Source: Vibrio lentus
GTDB lineage: Bacteria; Pseudomonadota; Gammaproteobacteria; Enterobacterales; Vibrionaceae
NCBI RefSeq assembly: GCF_030409755.1
Contig: NZ_JAUFQE010000002.1
Coordinates: 310,001-374,000 of the forward strand
Reading direction: 5' to 3'
Length of the DNA stretch: 64,000 nucleotides
Shown piece after piece: positions 17,846 through 26,870 of the stretch. Made by a program: the position numbers and the translations under genes. Position 1 is the stretch's first letter, and the number at the start of each line of letters is the position of its first letter. Under the pieces are notes generated by a model, which did not search any database, was not told where the DNA came from, and saw nothing but the letters and a program-made list of their open reading frames with translations.

Positions 17846-17865
17846 GATCTTTTTACTAAGAACGA

Positions 17866-20643
17866 CTAACCAAGCTCACAGTCTTTCGGGCGCAGTTGAA
17901 ACTCATCAATAGAGCCTATTTCCACACCTGCTGATAGCTTTTCTTCTTCGTTATGCGCATTACCTTGCGCGTGCATAATCAGACGATTTGCGGTGCGTGG
18001 TTTAAGTTGGCTAACCACGAAGCGCATCATGTCAGAGCGAGTCAGACCTTTGAGCTCTTCTAGCACACGATCTCTTTGATTGAATTCCAAGTCCTTATTG
18101 CCTATCGCAACCCATAAGCGCTGAGCTCGACCTCGTAAGGTGGTATCTGGCGTTGAAATTTGATTCCAGAGGCCGCGTTTACTGCTGTGCCATTGATAGT
18201 CATTAAGCTCTAACAGCACCATGTAAAAGGCATTGAGGAACTCGTCTATTGAAGCCAACAGATCTGCTGGCGCTGCATTCGGGGACTGCACGTACAACAC
18301 AATACCTGGGTGTCGGTTAAGCGGCATATTACCGGTGCCGACCATATAACCTAGCTGTTGCTTGGTACGAATCTCGTGGAAGAAGGTGGCCGACATTAAG
18401 TGGTTAGCCAGTGAATACAGCGCAATGTTTTCAGGTGAGATATCGGCGCACTGGTAATAAACCACGATCGCTGAATCATCTTGGTTACACACCACTTCAC
18501 GTTGAAAGCTGCCGTTCTCACCCAACATGATTAACGGGCGCAATGACTCTTCGTAGGCTTGGTCTTGAACACGCAGGGCATCTTTTAGCGTTTCCGCCAT
18601 TTTGTGTGCATCGGCTTTTTTCCAGTCGCCATACACAAACATCTCTACATGCAGTTCAGCCAAGATAGCTTGAACAAAAGAAGAGAGTTCATCGACCTCT
18701 ATCGTTTCCAGCGCTTCAATTAATACAGAGTAGGGCGGGTTATTTGGCTGCAAGATCCCGGTCATCGCATTAAACAGCTGCGAAATAGGGCGGTCTTGCG
18801 ACGCATTATTCCAGTTTCTTAGCAATTGATGCTTAATCGTTTCGAAGCGTGTTGGACTAAAGTCGCGTGCTTGAAAGCGTTCAAGGATCATATTGAGCAA
18901 TTGTGGCTGCTTCTCGCTGAATCCAGAAAGCGTGAGTGTGACACCACCTTGATGGGTATACATGTTGTAGCCCATACCGGCGATTTCAGCCTGATAAGTA
19001 TCCTTTTCAAGCGAGTCTAAGAACATCTCTACACACAAGCGTGTTTTGACGATATTTCTAGGGCTAGCTACCGAGTGTGGGCTGTCGATGGCGATATACA
19101 CGACACCTTTCGGTACTCGAAACTGATGATCTTGTAGATGCCACAACTTAAATCCGTCTAACTCTTCGAGCAGCTGTGGAAATTCAGTTTGCTCTTCAAG
19201 CTCGGCAGGGTCTAAGTCATAACAAATAAATGGGTTTCTATCGGGTAATTCAAATTGCCAACCGGGATTGATGCAGGTAAAACACTGTTGCTGTTCGCTG
19301 CTAAACGGTGTCACGGAGTAGGGCGTAAAGTACCACTTCGCTTCTCGGTCATATTCGAAACCTTGGGCAACAATGGTCGCGCGCATATTGTCGACGGTTA
19401 AGTAAGGAAGCAGAGACCGTTGTAACTCGTCATCGAAATGCGACATTTTATAATCGCCATACACCACGTCTTGCTCTTGGTAGTGTTGCATGTTGATCAC
19501 TAGGTGACTTACGACATCAAGCGGCCTTGCTGGCTCTTGAAAGCGGAACGCGGACTCTAAAACCGCACGCTTCTCTAGGTAACGCCACTCTTCAATACCT
19601 TGTTGTTCAATCAACTTGATGTACTGGAATACGGCTTGGATGATGTTGTCCGTTTTGGTCAAACCTTCGATGGTCAATGAACAACTGACCGTGAAATCAC
19701 GATAGTTACTGCCACTGGCACCACCACCGGCCGAGAGAGAAGTAATCCAACCTTTTTCCTTCAGTTGCATCATTAGGCTGCCGTCACCCTCATAACCTAA
19801 TAGGTGAGCAAAGAACGACAGTGGCTTAATACCATAGTGTTCATCCATGCTTGGCATTGGGAAAGTTAAAATCAGTTTTCGTACTTCTTTTATCGGCTCT
19901 ACGTGTACTTGTACGCCAGTGCTTAACTCGCCAACAATGGGTACTTCAACCTTCTTGCCTTGTAGGTTGTTATTGGTAATCGAGCTAAAGCGATCCTCAA
20001 CCCAGCTTTGCATCTCATTTAATGACTGATTGCCAGAAAGTGTCAGCGTCATTAAGTCAGCAGAGTATTGTTGCTGGTGGAAAACTAAGATCTCTTGTCG
20101 AATCGTCTCACCGTTTCTGTCGCCCAACGTATCGATATTACCGACAGAAAACTTCGAGAATGGGTGATTGTGATTTACCAACTCTTTGGTAACTTGGTAC
20201 AAGCGTCGCGAGTCGTCATTGAGTTTCATCTTGTACTCAGAATCAACAGCTTGGCGTTCTTTGTCTAAGGCTTCTTCGTTGAACAGGGGAGCCGTGAAAA
20301 ATTGGCTGAAGCGATCGAGTGCGGTTTCAAAGGCATTCAATTCAACATCAAAAAAGAAGCAGGTGTGCTCTGTTCCTGTCCAAGCGTTGTTGCTACCGCC
20401 ATGTTGACTGATAAAACTTTGGAACTCTCCGACCTTTGGATACTTTTCAGTTCCCAAAAATAGCATATGCTCTAAGTAGTGAGCTAAACCCTCTCGGTCT
20501 GTAGGGTCATCAAAATGCCCGACATTAACGGCGAGTGCGGCTGCAGCTTTTTGAGCGTTCTGATCGTGAACTAACAGTACTCTCAACCCGTTATCCAATG
20601 TTACGTAACGGTATTGATGTTCATCATTAGGGCTTAAATGCAC
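17866..20643 (-). CDS. Insulinase-family (M16) zinc metallopeptidase, pitrilysin-like
   Basis: The product has 925 residues in four M16 repeats. The inverted zinc motif is HYLEH (H55, E58, H59), and the third ligand fits E136, 77 residues on, as in pitrilysin and insulin-degrading enzyme. The C-terminal half carries the RTKQQLGYMVGTG substrate-binding signature. It should cleave peptides of medium length inside its closing chamber. No signal peptide is seen, so unlike E. coli Ptr it is probably cytoplasmic. It is monocistronic. Confidence 0.9.
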   Translation of the reverse strand: MHLSPNDEHQYRYVTLDNGLRVLLVHDQNAQKAAAALAVNVGHFDDPTDREGLAHYLEHMLFLGTEKYPKVGEFQSFISQHGGSNNAWTGTEHTCFFFDVELNAFETALDRFSQFFTAPLFNEEALDKERQAVDSEYKMKLNDDSRRLYQVTKELVNHNHPFSKFSVGNIDTLGDRNGETIRQEILVFHQQQYSADLMTLTLSGNQSLNEMQSWVEDRFSSITNNNLQGKKVEVPIVGELSTGVQVHVEPIKEVRKLILTFPMPSMDEHYGIKPLSFFAHLLGYEGDGSLMMQLKEKGWITSLSAGGGASGSNYRDFTVSCSLTIEGLTKTDNIIQAVFQYIKLIEQQGIEEWRYLEKRAVLESAFRFQEPARPLDVVSHLVINMQHYQEQDVVYGDYKMSHFDDELQRSLLPYLTVDNMRATIVAQGFEYDREAKWYFTPYSVTPFSSEQQQCFTCINPGWQFELPDRNPFICYDLDPAELEEQTEFPQLLEELDGFKLWHLQDHQFRVPKGVVYIAIDSPHSVASPRNIVKTRLCVEMFLDSLEKDTYQAEIAGMGYNMYTHQGGVTLTLSGFSEKQPQLLNMILERFQARDFSPTRFETIKHQLLRNWNNASQDRPISQLFNAMTGILQPNNPPYSVLIEALETIEVDELSSFVQAILAELHVEMFVYGDWKKADAHKMAETLKDALRVQDQAYEESLRPLIMLGENGSFQREVVCNQDDSAIVVYYQCADISPENIALYSLANHLMSATFFHEIRTKQQLGYMVGTGNMPLNRHPGIVLYVQSPNAAPADLLASIDEFLNAFYMVLLELNDYQWHSSKRGLWNQISTPDTTLRGRAQRLWVAIGNKDLEFNQRDRVLEELKGLTRSDMMRFVVSQLKPRTANRLIMHAQGNAHNEEEKLSAGVEIGSIDEFQLRPKDCELG

Positions 20644-20947
20644 AGATGCATCTCCAGAGAAGGTGGTTTTTAAATTATGTACGCGATGATTTAAGGTGCA
20701 AACCTCGCGATCATATTTTGGGATATGAAGTGCTTTTTGGCGACTTCTAAATCACTTTTATCGATTTTTATCAGTGATTTATTTTCTTTTAATAAGATTG
20801 TTAAGAAAGTCGAACTCTTTAGCAAGTGACTTGATATAATTATTTATATAGACTGCGGTTTCTCTAGTTTGAGAGCCAAACGCTAAGTAGCGTATCGCTG
20901 ATATGGGATATATCGACTTTCGAAATGTTACGTAGACAGGACTGAAC
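20644..20947. other. Divergent promoter region, M16 peptidase / sixA
   Basis: No gene is seen. A perfect -10 hexamer TATAAT lies at 20835-20840 on the plus strand, with only a poor -35; transcription would start near 20847, giving sixA a leader of about 100 bases. The leader includes the short dyads GGTTTCTC/GAGAGCC and ACGCTA/TAGCGT around 20856-20894. Confidence 0.45.
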
Positions 20948-21412
20948 ATGAAAATATTCATAATGCGCCACGGTGAAGCAGAACATTTTGCTAACTCGGA
21001 TGCAGAACGAGCGTTAACGAAGCGCGGTAAAATGGCGTCTCTTGCGGTAGCTCAAGCTGCAAATGAGCAAGGGTTTAGCCAGTTCGATAAAGTGCTTGTG
21101 AGCCCATACTTAAGGGCACAAGAAACGTGGTTAGAAATCTCTCAAGCGTTTTCTGGAAAGAAAGTAGAAACCTGTGATGATATTACGCCTTACGGAATGT
21201 CCGACGATGTGTTTGATTTGACCATAGCAATGGCTGAAGTAGAAAAGCTAGAGACCATTTTATTTGTTTCTCATTTACCTCTAGTGGGCTATTTAACGGC
21301 TGAATTTGCGACGGGCATGGCGCCACCTATGTTTCCAACATCAGGGCTAGCGTGTATTGAATTCGACCTTGAAAAACAAAAAGGTGAGTTGCTTTGGAAC
21401 ATTAATCCATAG
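20948..21412 (+). CDS. sixA: Phosphohistidine phosphatase SixA
   Basis: The 154-residue protein starts MKIFIMRHGEAEH, the RHG phosphatase signature, and has a second conserved histidine in LFVSHLPLVGYL. SixA removes phosphate from histidine, acting on ArcB-type HPt domains or on the nitrogen PTS protein. Length is normal for the family. It is a single gene with a terminator at 21439. Confidence 0.92.
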   Translation: MKIFIMRHGEAEHFANSDAERALTKRGKMASLAVAQAANEQGFSQFDKVLVSPYLRAQETWLEISQAFSGKKVETCDDITPYGMSDDVFDLTIAMAEVEKLETILFVSHLPLVGYLTAEFATGMAPPMFPTSGLACIEFDLEKQKGELLWNINP

Positions 21413-21438
21413 CTGAGACCGTTTTCTCAAGATAAATA

Positions 21439-21472
21439 AAAGGGCACCTCATGATTATTGAGATGCCCTTTG
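21439..21472. terminator. Bidirectional terminator between sixA and smrB
   Basis: AAAGGGCACCTCA / TGAGATGCCCTTT forms a 13-bp stem with one weak pair, flanked by T-rich sequence on the sixA side and by A-rich sequence (U-rich in the minus transcript) on the other. It sits between two convergent genes. Confidence 0.85.
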
Positions 21473-21547
21473 TTGTTTCTAACGGACTATTTTGACCAAA
21501 CGACAAGGTGCTGGACGTACTTTTTAGAATAAAGAGCAAGTCGATGG

Positions 21548-22078
21548 CTATTTATCTGGGATAGCGAGTAAAACCAGTAGCGCCCCATGGCCGCCAAACT
21601 CTAAAGGCGCTTGGTGGAAGGCCATTACGTCTGGGTGCTGTGCTAACCACAGTGGCACTTTCTGCTTCAAAATGTGCTTGCCGATACCATGCTGAACACA
21701 GGCACATGCCACACTTTCTTTAATACAGTGTGCAATCATAGCCCCAAGCTCACGTTTGGCTTCTTGCTGCGTCATACCATGCATATCGAGATACACGTCG
21801 GGCACATAGACCCCACGACGTAGACGTTTCACTTCGTATTTAGAGACATCATCGCGCGCATAACGTGTTGGTCCTTCCTCACTAAGGTGCGGAATGAACT
21901 CGTCAGAGAAGTAAAACTCGCTATCACTGGCTTGTCTGGCCGTTCGAGTAATTTCTTTTTGCTTGGTATTTCTTTTTGGCTGCTGGACTATGGTATCCTG
22001 TTGCAACTTTTTAACGCCCTTTACTGCATCGTTGAATAAGGCGAAATCGTCATCAAAGTCGGTGTCTTTTTTGCTCAT
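21548..22078 (-). CDS. smrB: Ribosome rescue endonuclease SmrB
   Basis: The product has 176 residues. The C-terminal Smr domain (about 95-176) has the DMHGMTQQEAKREL and QHGIGKHILKQKVPLWL motifs. SmrB cleaves mRNA between collided ribosomes. The N-terminal part is charged and partly disordered. It is divergent from prmB with 63 bases between starts, as commonly found in gammaproteobacteria. Confidence 0.93.
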   Translation of the reverse strand: MSKKDTDFDDDFALFNDAVKGVKKLQQDTIVQQPKRNTKQKEITRTARQASDSEFYFSDEFIPHLSEEGPTRYARDDVSKYEVKRLRRGVYVPDVYLDMHGMTQQEAKRELGAMIAHCIKESVACACVQHGIGKHILKQKVPLWLAQHPDVMAFHQAPLEFGGHGALLVLLAIPDK

Positions 22079-22141
22079 CAGGTTATGAATTCTAAATTAG
22101 AAACGTAATTAGCAGTATTGTAGCGCTTTTCGGAGACAATT

Positions 22142-23074
22142 TTGGATAAGATTTTTGTAGAAGAAGCGGTATCAGAACTACACACGCTTCAAGATGTGAT
22201 TCGTTGGACTGTTAGCCGCTTTAACGCAGCGGGCCTATTTTATGGTCACGGCACTGATAACGCGTGGGATGAGGCGGTACAACTTATTTTACCTACTCTG
22301 TATCTACCGATTGATGTTCCTCCGCATGTTTTGAACTCTCGTCTAACAAGCAGTGAGCGTCTACGCATTGTTGAGCGTGTGATCAAGCGTATCAATGATC
22401 GCACCCCTACAGCTTACCTAACCAACAAAGCTTGGTTCTGTGGTCTTGAGTTCTTTGTTGATGAGCGCGTTCTTGTGCCTCGTTCTCCAATTGGTGAGCT
22501 GATTGAAGCTCAATTCCAACCTTGGTTAACTGAAGAACCTGTTCGTATCATGGATATGTGTACGGGTAGTGGCTGTATTGCGATTGCATGTGCTCATGCT
22601 TTTCCTGATGCGGAAGTGGATGCGATTGATATCTCTACTGACGCACTGCAAGTTGCAGAGCAGAACGTTCAAGATCACGGCATGGAGCAACAAGTGTTCC
22701 CAATCCGTTCAGATCTTTTCCGTGATTTGCCAAAAGAAAAATACAACCTGATCGTATCGAACCCACCTTACGTGGACGAAGAAGATATGAACAGCCTGCC
22801 AGATGAGTTCACACACGAACCAGAACTTGGCCTAGCTGCAGGTACAGACGGACTGAAACTGGTTCGCCGTATTTTGGCAAACGCACCAGACTACCTAACT
22901 GATGATGGTATTCTGATCTGTGAAGTCGGCAACTCAATGGTTCACATGATGGATCAGTACCCAGAGCTTCCATTCACTTGGATTGAATTCTCAAACGGTG
23001 GTCACGGTGTATTCATGATTACTCGTGAGCAGTTAGTGGCTTGCGCAGACGAGTTCTCTATCTACAAAGACTAG
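22142..23074 (+). CDS. prmB: Ribosomal protein L3 glutamine N5-methyltransferase PrmB
   Basis: The product has 310 residues with a SAM-binding Rossmann fold ([19 protein letters not shown]) and the catalytic NPPY motif ([13 protein letters not shown]). The N-terminal helical domain is typical of PrmB/PrmC. It methylates a glutamine of L3 during 50S assembly. The start appears to be TTG at 22142 ([13 protein letters not shown] in the family), a rare start codon that would limit expression. A strong terminator follows at 23162. Confidence 0.94.
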   Translation: MDKIFVEEAVSELHTLQDVIRWTVSRFNAAGLFYGHGTDNAWDEAVQLILPTLYLPIDVPPHVLNSRLTSSERLRIVERVIKRINDRTPTAYLTNKAWFCGLEFFVDERVLVPRSPIGELIEAQFQPWLTEEPVRIMDMCTGSGCIAIACAHAFPDAEVDAIDISTDALQVAEQNVQDHGMEQQVFPIRSDLFRDLPKEKYNLIVSNPPYVDEEDMNSLPDEFTHEPELGLAAGTDGLKLVRRILANAPDYLTDDGILICEVGNSMVHMMDQYPELPFTWIEFSNGGHGVFMITREQLVACADEFSIYKD

Positions 23075-23161
23075 GTTACTGTTAGTTGTTAGCTTAGGGA
23101 TTAAGCTGGAAACTTAAGGTTAGAACCTTATAAGACGTTCTATTTAAAACGTTTGAATTTA

Positions 23162-23191
23162 AACGCCATGCAGCAATGCATGGCGTTTTTT
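23162..23191 (+). terminator. Terminator after prmB
   Basis: A perfect 11-bp stem AACGCCATGCA / TGCATGGCGTT with a GCAA loop is followed by TTTTTAT. Confidence 0.92.
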
Positions 23192-23322
23192 ATTGCTGGA
23201 ATTTAAGGGATAAGTAATCAACACAGAGTGAACGTACTTAATATTTAGTTGCTTAATATGAATAGCTATTACATATTGGTGCCTAATATTTAGTCGTTTT
23301 AGTGAGTTAAGGAGAATTCGCG

Positions 23323-23964
23323 ATGAGCTTTGATACATGGATTTATTATTTGTTGGCGGTGTTAATTTTAACAGCCTCGCCAGGGCCAAGCTCTTTGTTG
23401 TGCATGACTAAGGGTGTGCAATCAGGCTTTAAGTTATCGATATTTACCGCCTTGGGTAGCGTGACTGCCATTACCGGAATCTTAACGTTATCGTTTACCG
23501 GTTTAGGGGTGATTATTGCTTCATCAGAAGTGGTGTTTAATATCATTAAGTGGACGGGTGCTGCTTACCTTATTTATCTCGGTTGGAAGTCGCTACGGTC
23601 GAGTCAGCAAGATTATGACAAGCTATCGAATCAACAAGCAGGCTCTCAACCTGTTAAAGAAAGCGCTGCGCAGCATTATGTGAGTGGCTTTATTGTTGGC
23701 GCGAGTAATCCAAAAGCTATCCTGTTTTTTACCGCACTTTTCCCTCAGTTTATTGACCCGTCGATAGCGCTATTTCCTCAATTTTTGGTGTTCGCTTTGA
23801 CCTTCGTTGTCATGGAATTGTCTTGGTTATTGGTCTATGCCTACCTAGGTGCAAAATCATCAACTTGGTTATTTGCAAAGGGTCGAGCCAAGGTGTTTAA
23901 CCGTGTTACAGGGGGCGTGTTTATTGGTGCTGGAGCGCTACTTTCGACGACAAGCCGAGCATAA
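23323..23964 (+). CDS. LysE/RhtB-family amino acid or metabolite exporter
   Basis: The product has 213 residues and six predicted membrane helices, with the family N-terminal motif ASPGPSSLLCMTKGVQSG and the conserved VGASNPKAILFFTALFPQFI segment. Members export amino acids such as lysine, homoserine, threonine or leucine; the substrate cannot be read from sequence. A good ribosome site (AAGGAGAATTCGCG) precedes the ATG. No regulator gene is next to it. Confidence 0.9.
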   Translation: MSFDTWIYYLLAVLILTASPGPSSLLCMTKGVQSGFKLSIFTALGSVTAITGILTLSFTGLGVIIASSEVVFNIIKWTGAAYLIYLGWKSLRSSQQDYDKLSNQQAGSQPVKESAAQHYVSGFIVGASNPKAILFFTALFPQFIDPSIALFPQFLVFALTFVVMELSWLLVYAYLGAKSSTWLFAKGRAKVFNRVTGGVFIGAGALLSTTSRA

Positions 23965-24039
23965 CTTTTCGATTTATCAAAGGGCTGAATAGTTACAGAA
24001 AATTCTTAGTGCTGTCATAAAAGGTTAATATTAATATGC

Positions 24040-24069
24040 TTGCTGCTTTTGGCGAAAAGCCGATATATT
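24040..24069 (+). promoter_or_regulatory. Candidate promoter of the 33-codon ORF
   Basis: TTGCTG (24040-24045), an 18-base spacer and TATATT (24064-24069) form a plausible sigma-70 promoter with a start near 24076, about 28 bases ahead of the small ORF. Confidence 0.5.
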
Positions 24070-24103
24070 GGTGTTACACCATCACGTTCTCAAGGAGAGA
24101 CAT

Positions 24104-24205
24104 ATGCAGCATCAAGAAATGATTCAACACAGTAACTTTGGCGTTATCAGCCGCACTTGGCTTTTCTCTACCCTGTCTCTAGTGGGTATTCTTGCTCTAA
24201 TGTAG
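24104..24205 (+). CDS. Candidate 33-residue small membrane protein
   Basis: The ORF starts at ATG 24104 behind a near-ideal ribosome site (AAGGAGAGACAT) and ends with TAG at 24203. The protein begins MQHQEMIQHSNFGVISRT and ends in a hydrophobic helix, WLFSTLSLVGILALM. It has its own candidate promoter and a weak hairpin (24287-24327) downstream. I do not recognise a family. A polar N-terminal half and a C-terminal membrane helix are typical of bacterial small membrane proteins, including regulators of transporters and type I toxins. The strength of the ribosome site is the main support for it being real. Confidence 0.5.
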   Translation: MQHQEMIQHSNFGVISRTWLFSTLSLVGILALM

Positions 24206-24286
24206 TCAGCTTTATGGCTCTATATTTTTAGTTTTTATTATGAACACACTTGTTAAAAAGTCTTCAAAGTCAGAACTCTTCTTCTC

Positions 24287-24327
24287 TTAATGTGGCTCTT
24301 CTCATCAGGCTAGCCACTTAACCTTTT
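24287..24327 (+). terminator. Possible weak terminator between the small ORF and selO
   Basis: TTAA-GTGGCT pairs with AGCCAC-TTAA (one bulged base, 14-base loop), followed by CCTTTTCTT. It is weaker than the other terminators in the window. The rest of 24206-24481 is C/T-rich and holds nothing else I can identify. Confidence 0.35.
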
Positions 24328-24481
24328 CTTAGCTGTACCTTCCTCTCTGTAACCTTTTTCTCTGACGAATCTCTTTGTCTGGTTAACCCTTTATCTCAAT
24401 AGACTCACTGCATAACCTGATCTGAAGTTGTTATCAAACTGTGATAATCTTAAGTTATCTTTTATTTACAGTGTATCTCTC

Positions 24482-25939
24482 ATGTCTGTCTGGGATTCTA
24501 TTTCATTTAACAATCGATTTACTGCATTACCTCGATTGTTCTATACCCCAATTCAACCTACACCGCTCAGCAATGTCCAATGGCTCGCATGGAACCATAA
24601 CCTTGCGAATGAACTCGGCTTTCCGTCATTTGAGGATGCCTCAGAGGAATTGCTTGAAACGCTGTCGGGCAATGTTGAACCTGAGCAATTCTCGCCAGTA
24701 GCAATGAAATACGCAGGCCACCAGTTTGGCTCTTATAACCCTGATTTAGGTGATGGGAGAGGGCTCTTGTTAGCTCAAGTTGTCGCGAAAAGCGGTGAAA
24801 CGTTCGACTTACACCTTAAAGGTGCGGGTAAAACCCCCTATTCTCGTATGGGCGATGGCCGTGCTGTTATTCGATCAACCGTTCGTGAGTACCTATGTAG
24901 TGAAGCGATGGCAGGGCTTAATATCCCAACCACTCGCGCGTTGGCGATGATGACCAGTGACACACCCGTATATCGAGAGAAGCAAGAGTGGGGCGCATTG
25001 TTGGTGCGTGCTGCTGAGTCACACATCCGTTTCGGTCACTTTGAACATCTTTTTTATACCAATCAGTTGGCTGAGCATAAGTTGCTGGCCGATAAAGTCA
25101 TTGAGTGGCATTTCCCTGAATGTCTTGATGAAGAGAAACCATACGCTGCAATGTTTAATCAGATTATTGATCGCACTGCGGAAATGGTCGCGTTGTGGCA
25201 AGCGAATGGTTTTGCCCATGGGGTCATGAACACCGATAACATGTCGATCATCGGCCAAACCTTCGATTATGGCCCGTTCGCCTTCCTTGATGAATATGAC
25301 CCGAGATTGATCTGTAATCACTCCGACTACCAAGGTCGTTATGCCTTTAATCAACAGCCTAGAATTGGATTATGGAATTTGTCAGCTCTGGCTCATTCAC
25401 TTTCGCCGCTGGTGGATAAAGCCGATTTAGAGGCAGCGTTAGAACAGTACGAGCCGCAAATGAATGGTTATTTCAGCCAGTTAATGCGTCGTAAGTTGGG
25501 GCTGCTTTCGAAACACGAAGGTGACAGTCGCTTGTTTGAATCGTTGTTCGAGCTGATGTCGCAAAACAAAGTCGATTACCCAAGGCTCTTTAGAACGCTG
25601 TCGAACCTAGATACATTGCCGCCGCAAGACGTGATTGATTTGGTTATAGACCGCGAGGCCGCAAAGCTATGGGTGAATAACTACTTGCAACGTTGTGAAT
25701 TGGAAGAGAGTTCAGTGACCGAGCGCTGTGAAAAGATGCGACAAGTAAACCCGAAATACATCCTCAGAAACTACCTAGCCCAGCTTGCGATAGATAAAGC
25801 TGAGCGTGGTGATAGCAGCGATATTGATGCATTAATGGTGGTGCTGGCAGACCCTTATGCGGAACATCCTGACTACGAACATCTTGCTGCCTTGCCGCCT
25901 GAGTGGGGCAAAGCCATGGAAATCAGCTGTTCCTCTTAA
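24482..25939 (+). CDS. selO: Protein adenylyltransferase SelO (YdiU)
   Basis: The product has 485 residues, a pseudokinase-fold enzyme that transfers AMP to Ser/Thr/Tyr of target proteins. Visible family segments include [20 protein letters not shown] near the N-terminus, [12 protein letters not shown] and the [25 protein letters not shown] active-site region. The C-terminus ends SCSS, with cysteine at the place where animal SELENOO has selenocysteine. The frame extends to 24428, but the ATG at 24482 ([13 protein letters not shown]) fits the family. Its ribosome site is poor. A role in redox stress is known for the family. Confidence 0.93.
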   Translation: MSVWDSISFNNRFTALPRLFYTPIQPTPLSNVQWLAWNHNLANELGFPSFEDASEELLETLSGNVEPEQFSPVAMKYAGHQFGSYNPDLGDGRGLLLAQVVAKSGETFDLHLKGAGKTPYSRMGDGRAVIRSTVREYLCSEAMAGLNIPTTRALAMMTSDTPVYREKQEWGALLVRAAESHIRFGHFEHLFYTNQLAEHKLLADKVIEWHFPECLDEEKPYAAMFNQIIDRTAEMVALWQANGFAHGVMNTDNMSIIGQTFDYGPFAFLDEYDPRLICNHSDYQGRYAFNQQPRIGLWNLSALAHSLSPLVDKADLEAALEQYEPQMNGYFSQLMRRKLGLLSKHEGDSRLFESLFELMSQNKVDYPRLFRTLSNLDTLPPQDVIDLVIDREAAKLWVNNYLQRCELEESSVTERCEKMRQVNPKYILRNYLAQLAIDKAERGDSSDIDALMVVLADPYAEHPDYEHLAALPPEWGKAMEISCSS

Positions 25940-26096
25940 CCTCCTATGATTCTTTGAGTCGCTAAGTACAGGTAGAGGTCACTAAGATGTGATCTTTATC
26001 TGTTTGTTCGTCTAACTTTACAAACATGTCAATAATCAAATAATCGGCCAGCCTATACACTATGTGAATAAGTTGTAAATTTAATAGGTTTGGGCG

Positions 26097-26825
26097 ATGC
26101 CAACAAATACTCGAATTCTCGTGGTGGATGATGATCAAGAAATCCGCGAGCTGCTGGAAGAGTACCTCACTAAATCGGGTTTCGATGTCTCCTCTGTTGG
26201 AGACGGTGTTGAATTAAAAACCCACCTGCAAAGCCAAGGTTATCCCGACCTGATTCTGCTCGATGTGATGCTGCCCGGTGACGACGGTTTTACCTTGTGT
26301 CAGCGAGTTCGAAAACAATCAAATGTGCCTATCATTATGCTGACAGCGGTATCGGATGAAACCGATCAGATTATCGGCTTAGAAATTGGTGCAGATGATT
26401 ACATCGCGAAGCCGTTTAGCCCTCGTCAGTTAATGGCTCGAATCAAAGCGTTATTGCGCCGCGTTCAAGTGGTGGATGACAAACCGAGTGATGCACTGCC
26501 AAAGCAGATTATCTTTGGTGATTGGACACTTGATACGCTCGCGCATCGAATTTCCCACAATGAAAACTCAGAAGAGATGGATTTGTCGGGCAGTGACTTT
26601 TCTTTGTTAATGCTGTTCTTAACTCGTCCTAACGAAGTTCTCGACCGTGACACCATCTCTTTCGCGACCAGAGGCCGTGAAGCGCTGCCTTTTGAACGTG
26701 GCATTGATGTGCAGCTTAGTCGTCTGAGAAGCCGATTGGGCGACAGTGGTAAATATCCTCACTACATCAAAACCATGCGCGGCAACGGTTACATTCTTGC
26801 TGTGCCTGTTCAGTATGAACACTGA
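26097..26825 (+). CDS. OmpR-family response regulator, GltR-like
   Basis: The product has 242 residues. The receiver domain has acidic residues D11-D13, the phosphorylation site D56 in LILLDVMLPGDDG, and K105 in YIAKPFSP. A C-terminal winged-helix DNA-binding domain follows (about 140-238, with RLGDSGKYPHYIKTMRGNGY). It precedes its sensor kinase by 45 bases, and the pair is followed by a GtsABCD-like sugar transporter. The same arrangement (GltR-GtrS next to Gts) controls glucose uptake in Pseudomonas, so control of this transporter is a reasonable inference. Confidence 0.88.
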   Translation: MPTNTRILVVDDDQEIRELLEEYLTKSGFDVSSVGDGVELKTHLQSQGYPDLILLDVMLPGDDGFTLCQRVRKQSNVPIIMLTAVSDETDQIIGLEIGADDYIAKPFSPRQLMARIKALLRRVQVVDDKPSDALPKQIIFGDWTLDTLAHRISHNENSEEMDLSGSDFSLLMLFLTRPNEVLDRDTISFATRGREALPFERGIDVQLSRLRSRLGDSGKYPHYIKTMRGNGYILAVPVQYEH

Positions 26826-26870
26826 TAATCAAGTGCTGTTAATGAACACCTTGCCAATGAAGTATTTCCT

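Noticed and set aside
24428..24481. Upstream extension of selO
   Set aside because: The 18 residues are not family-like; the SelO N-terminus begins at 24482.
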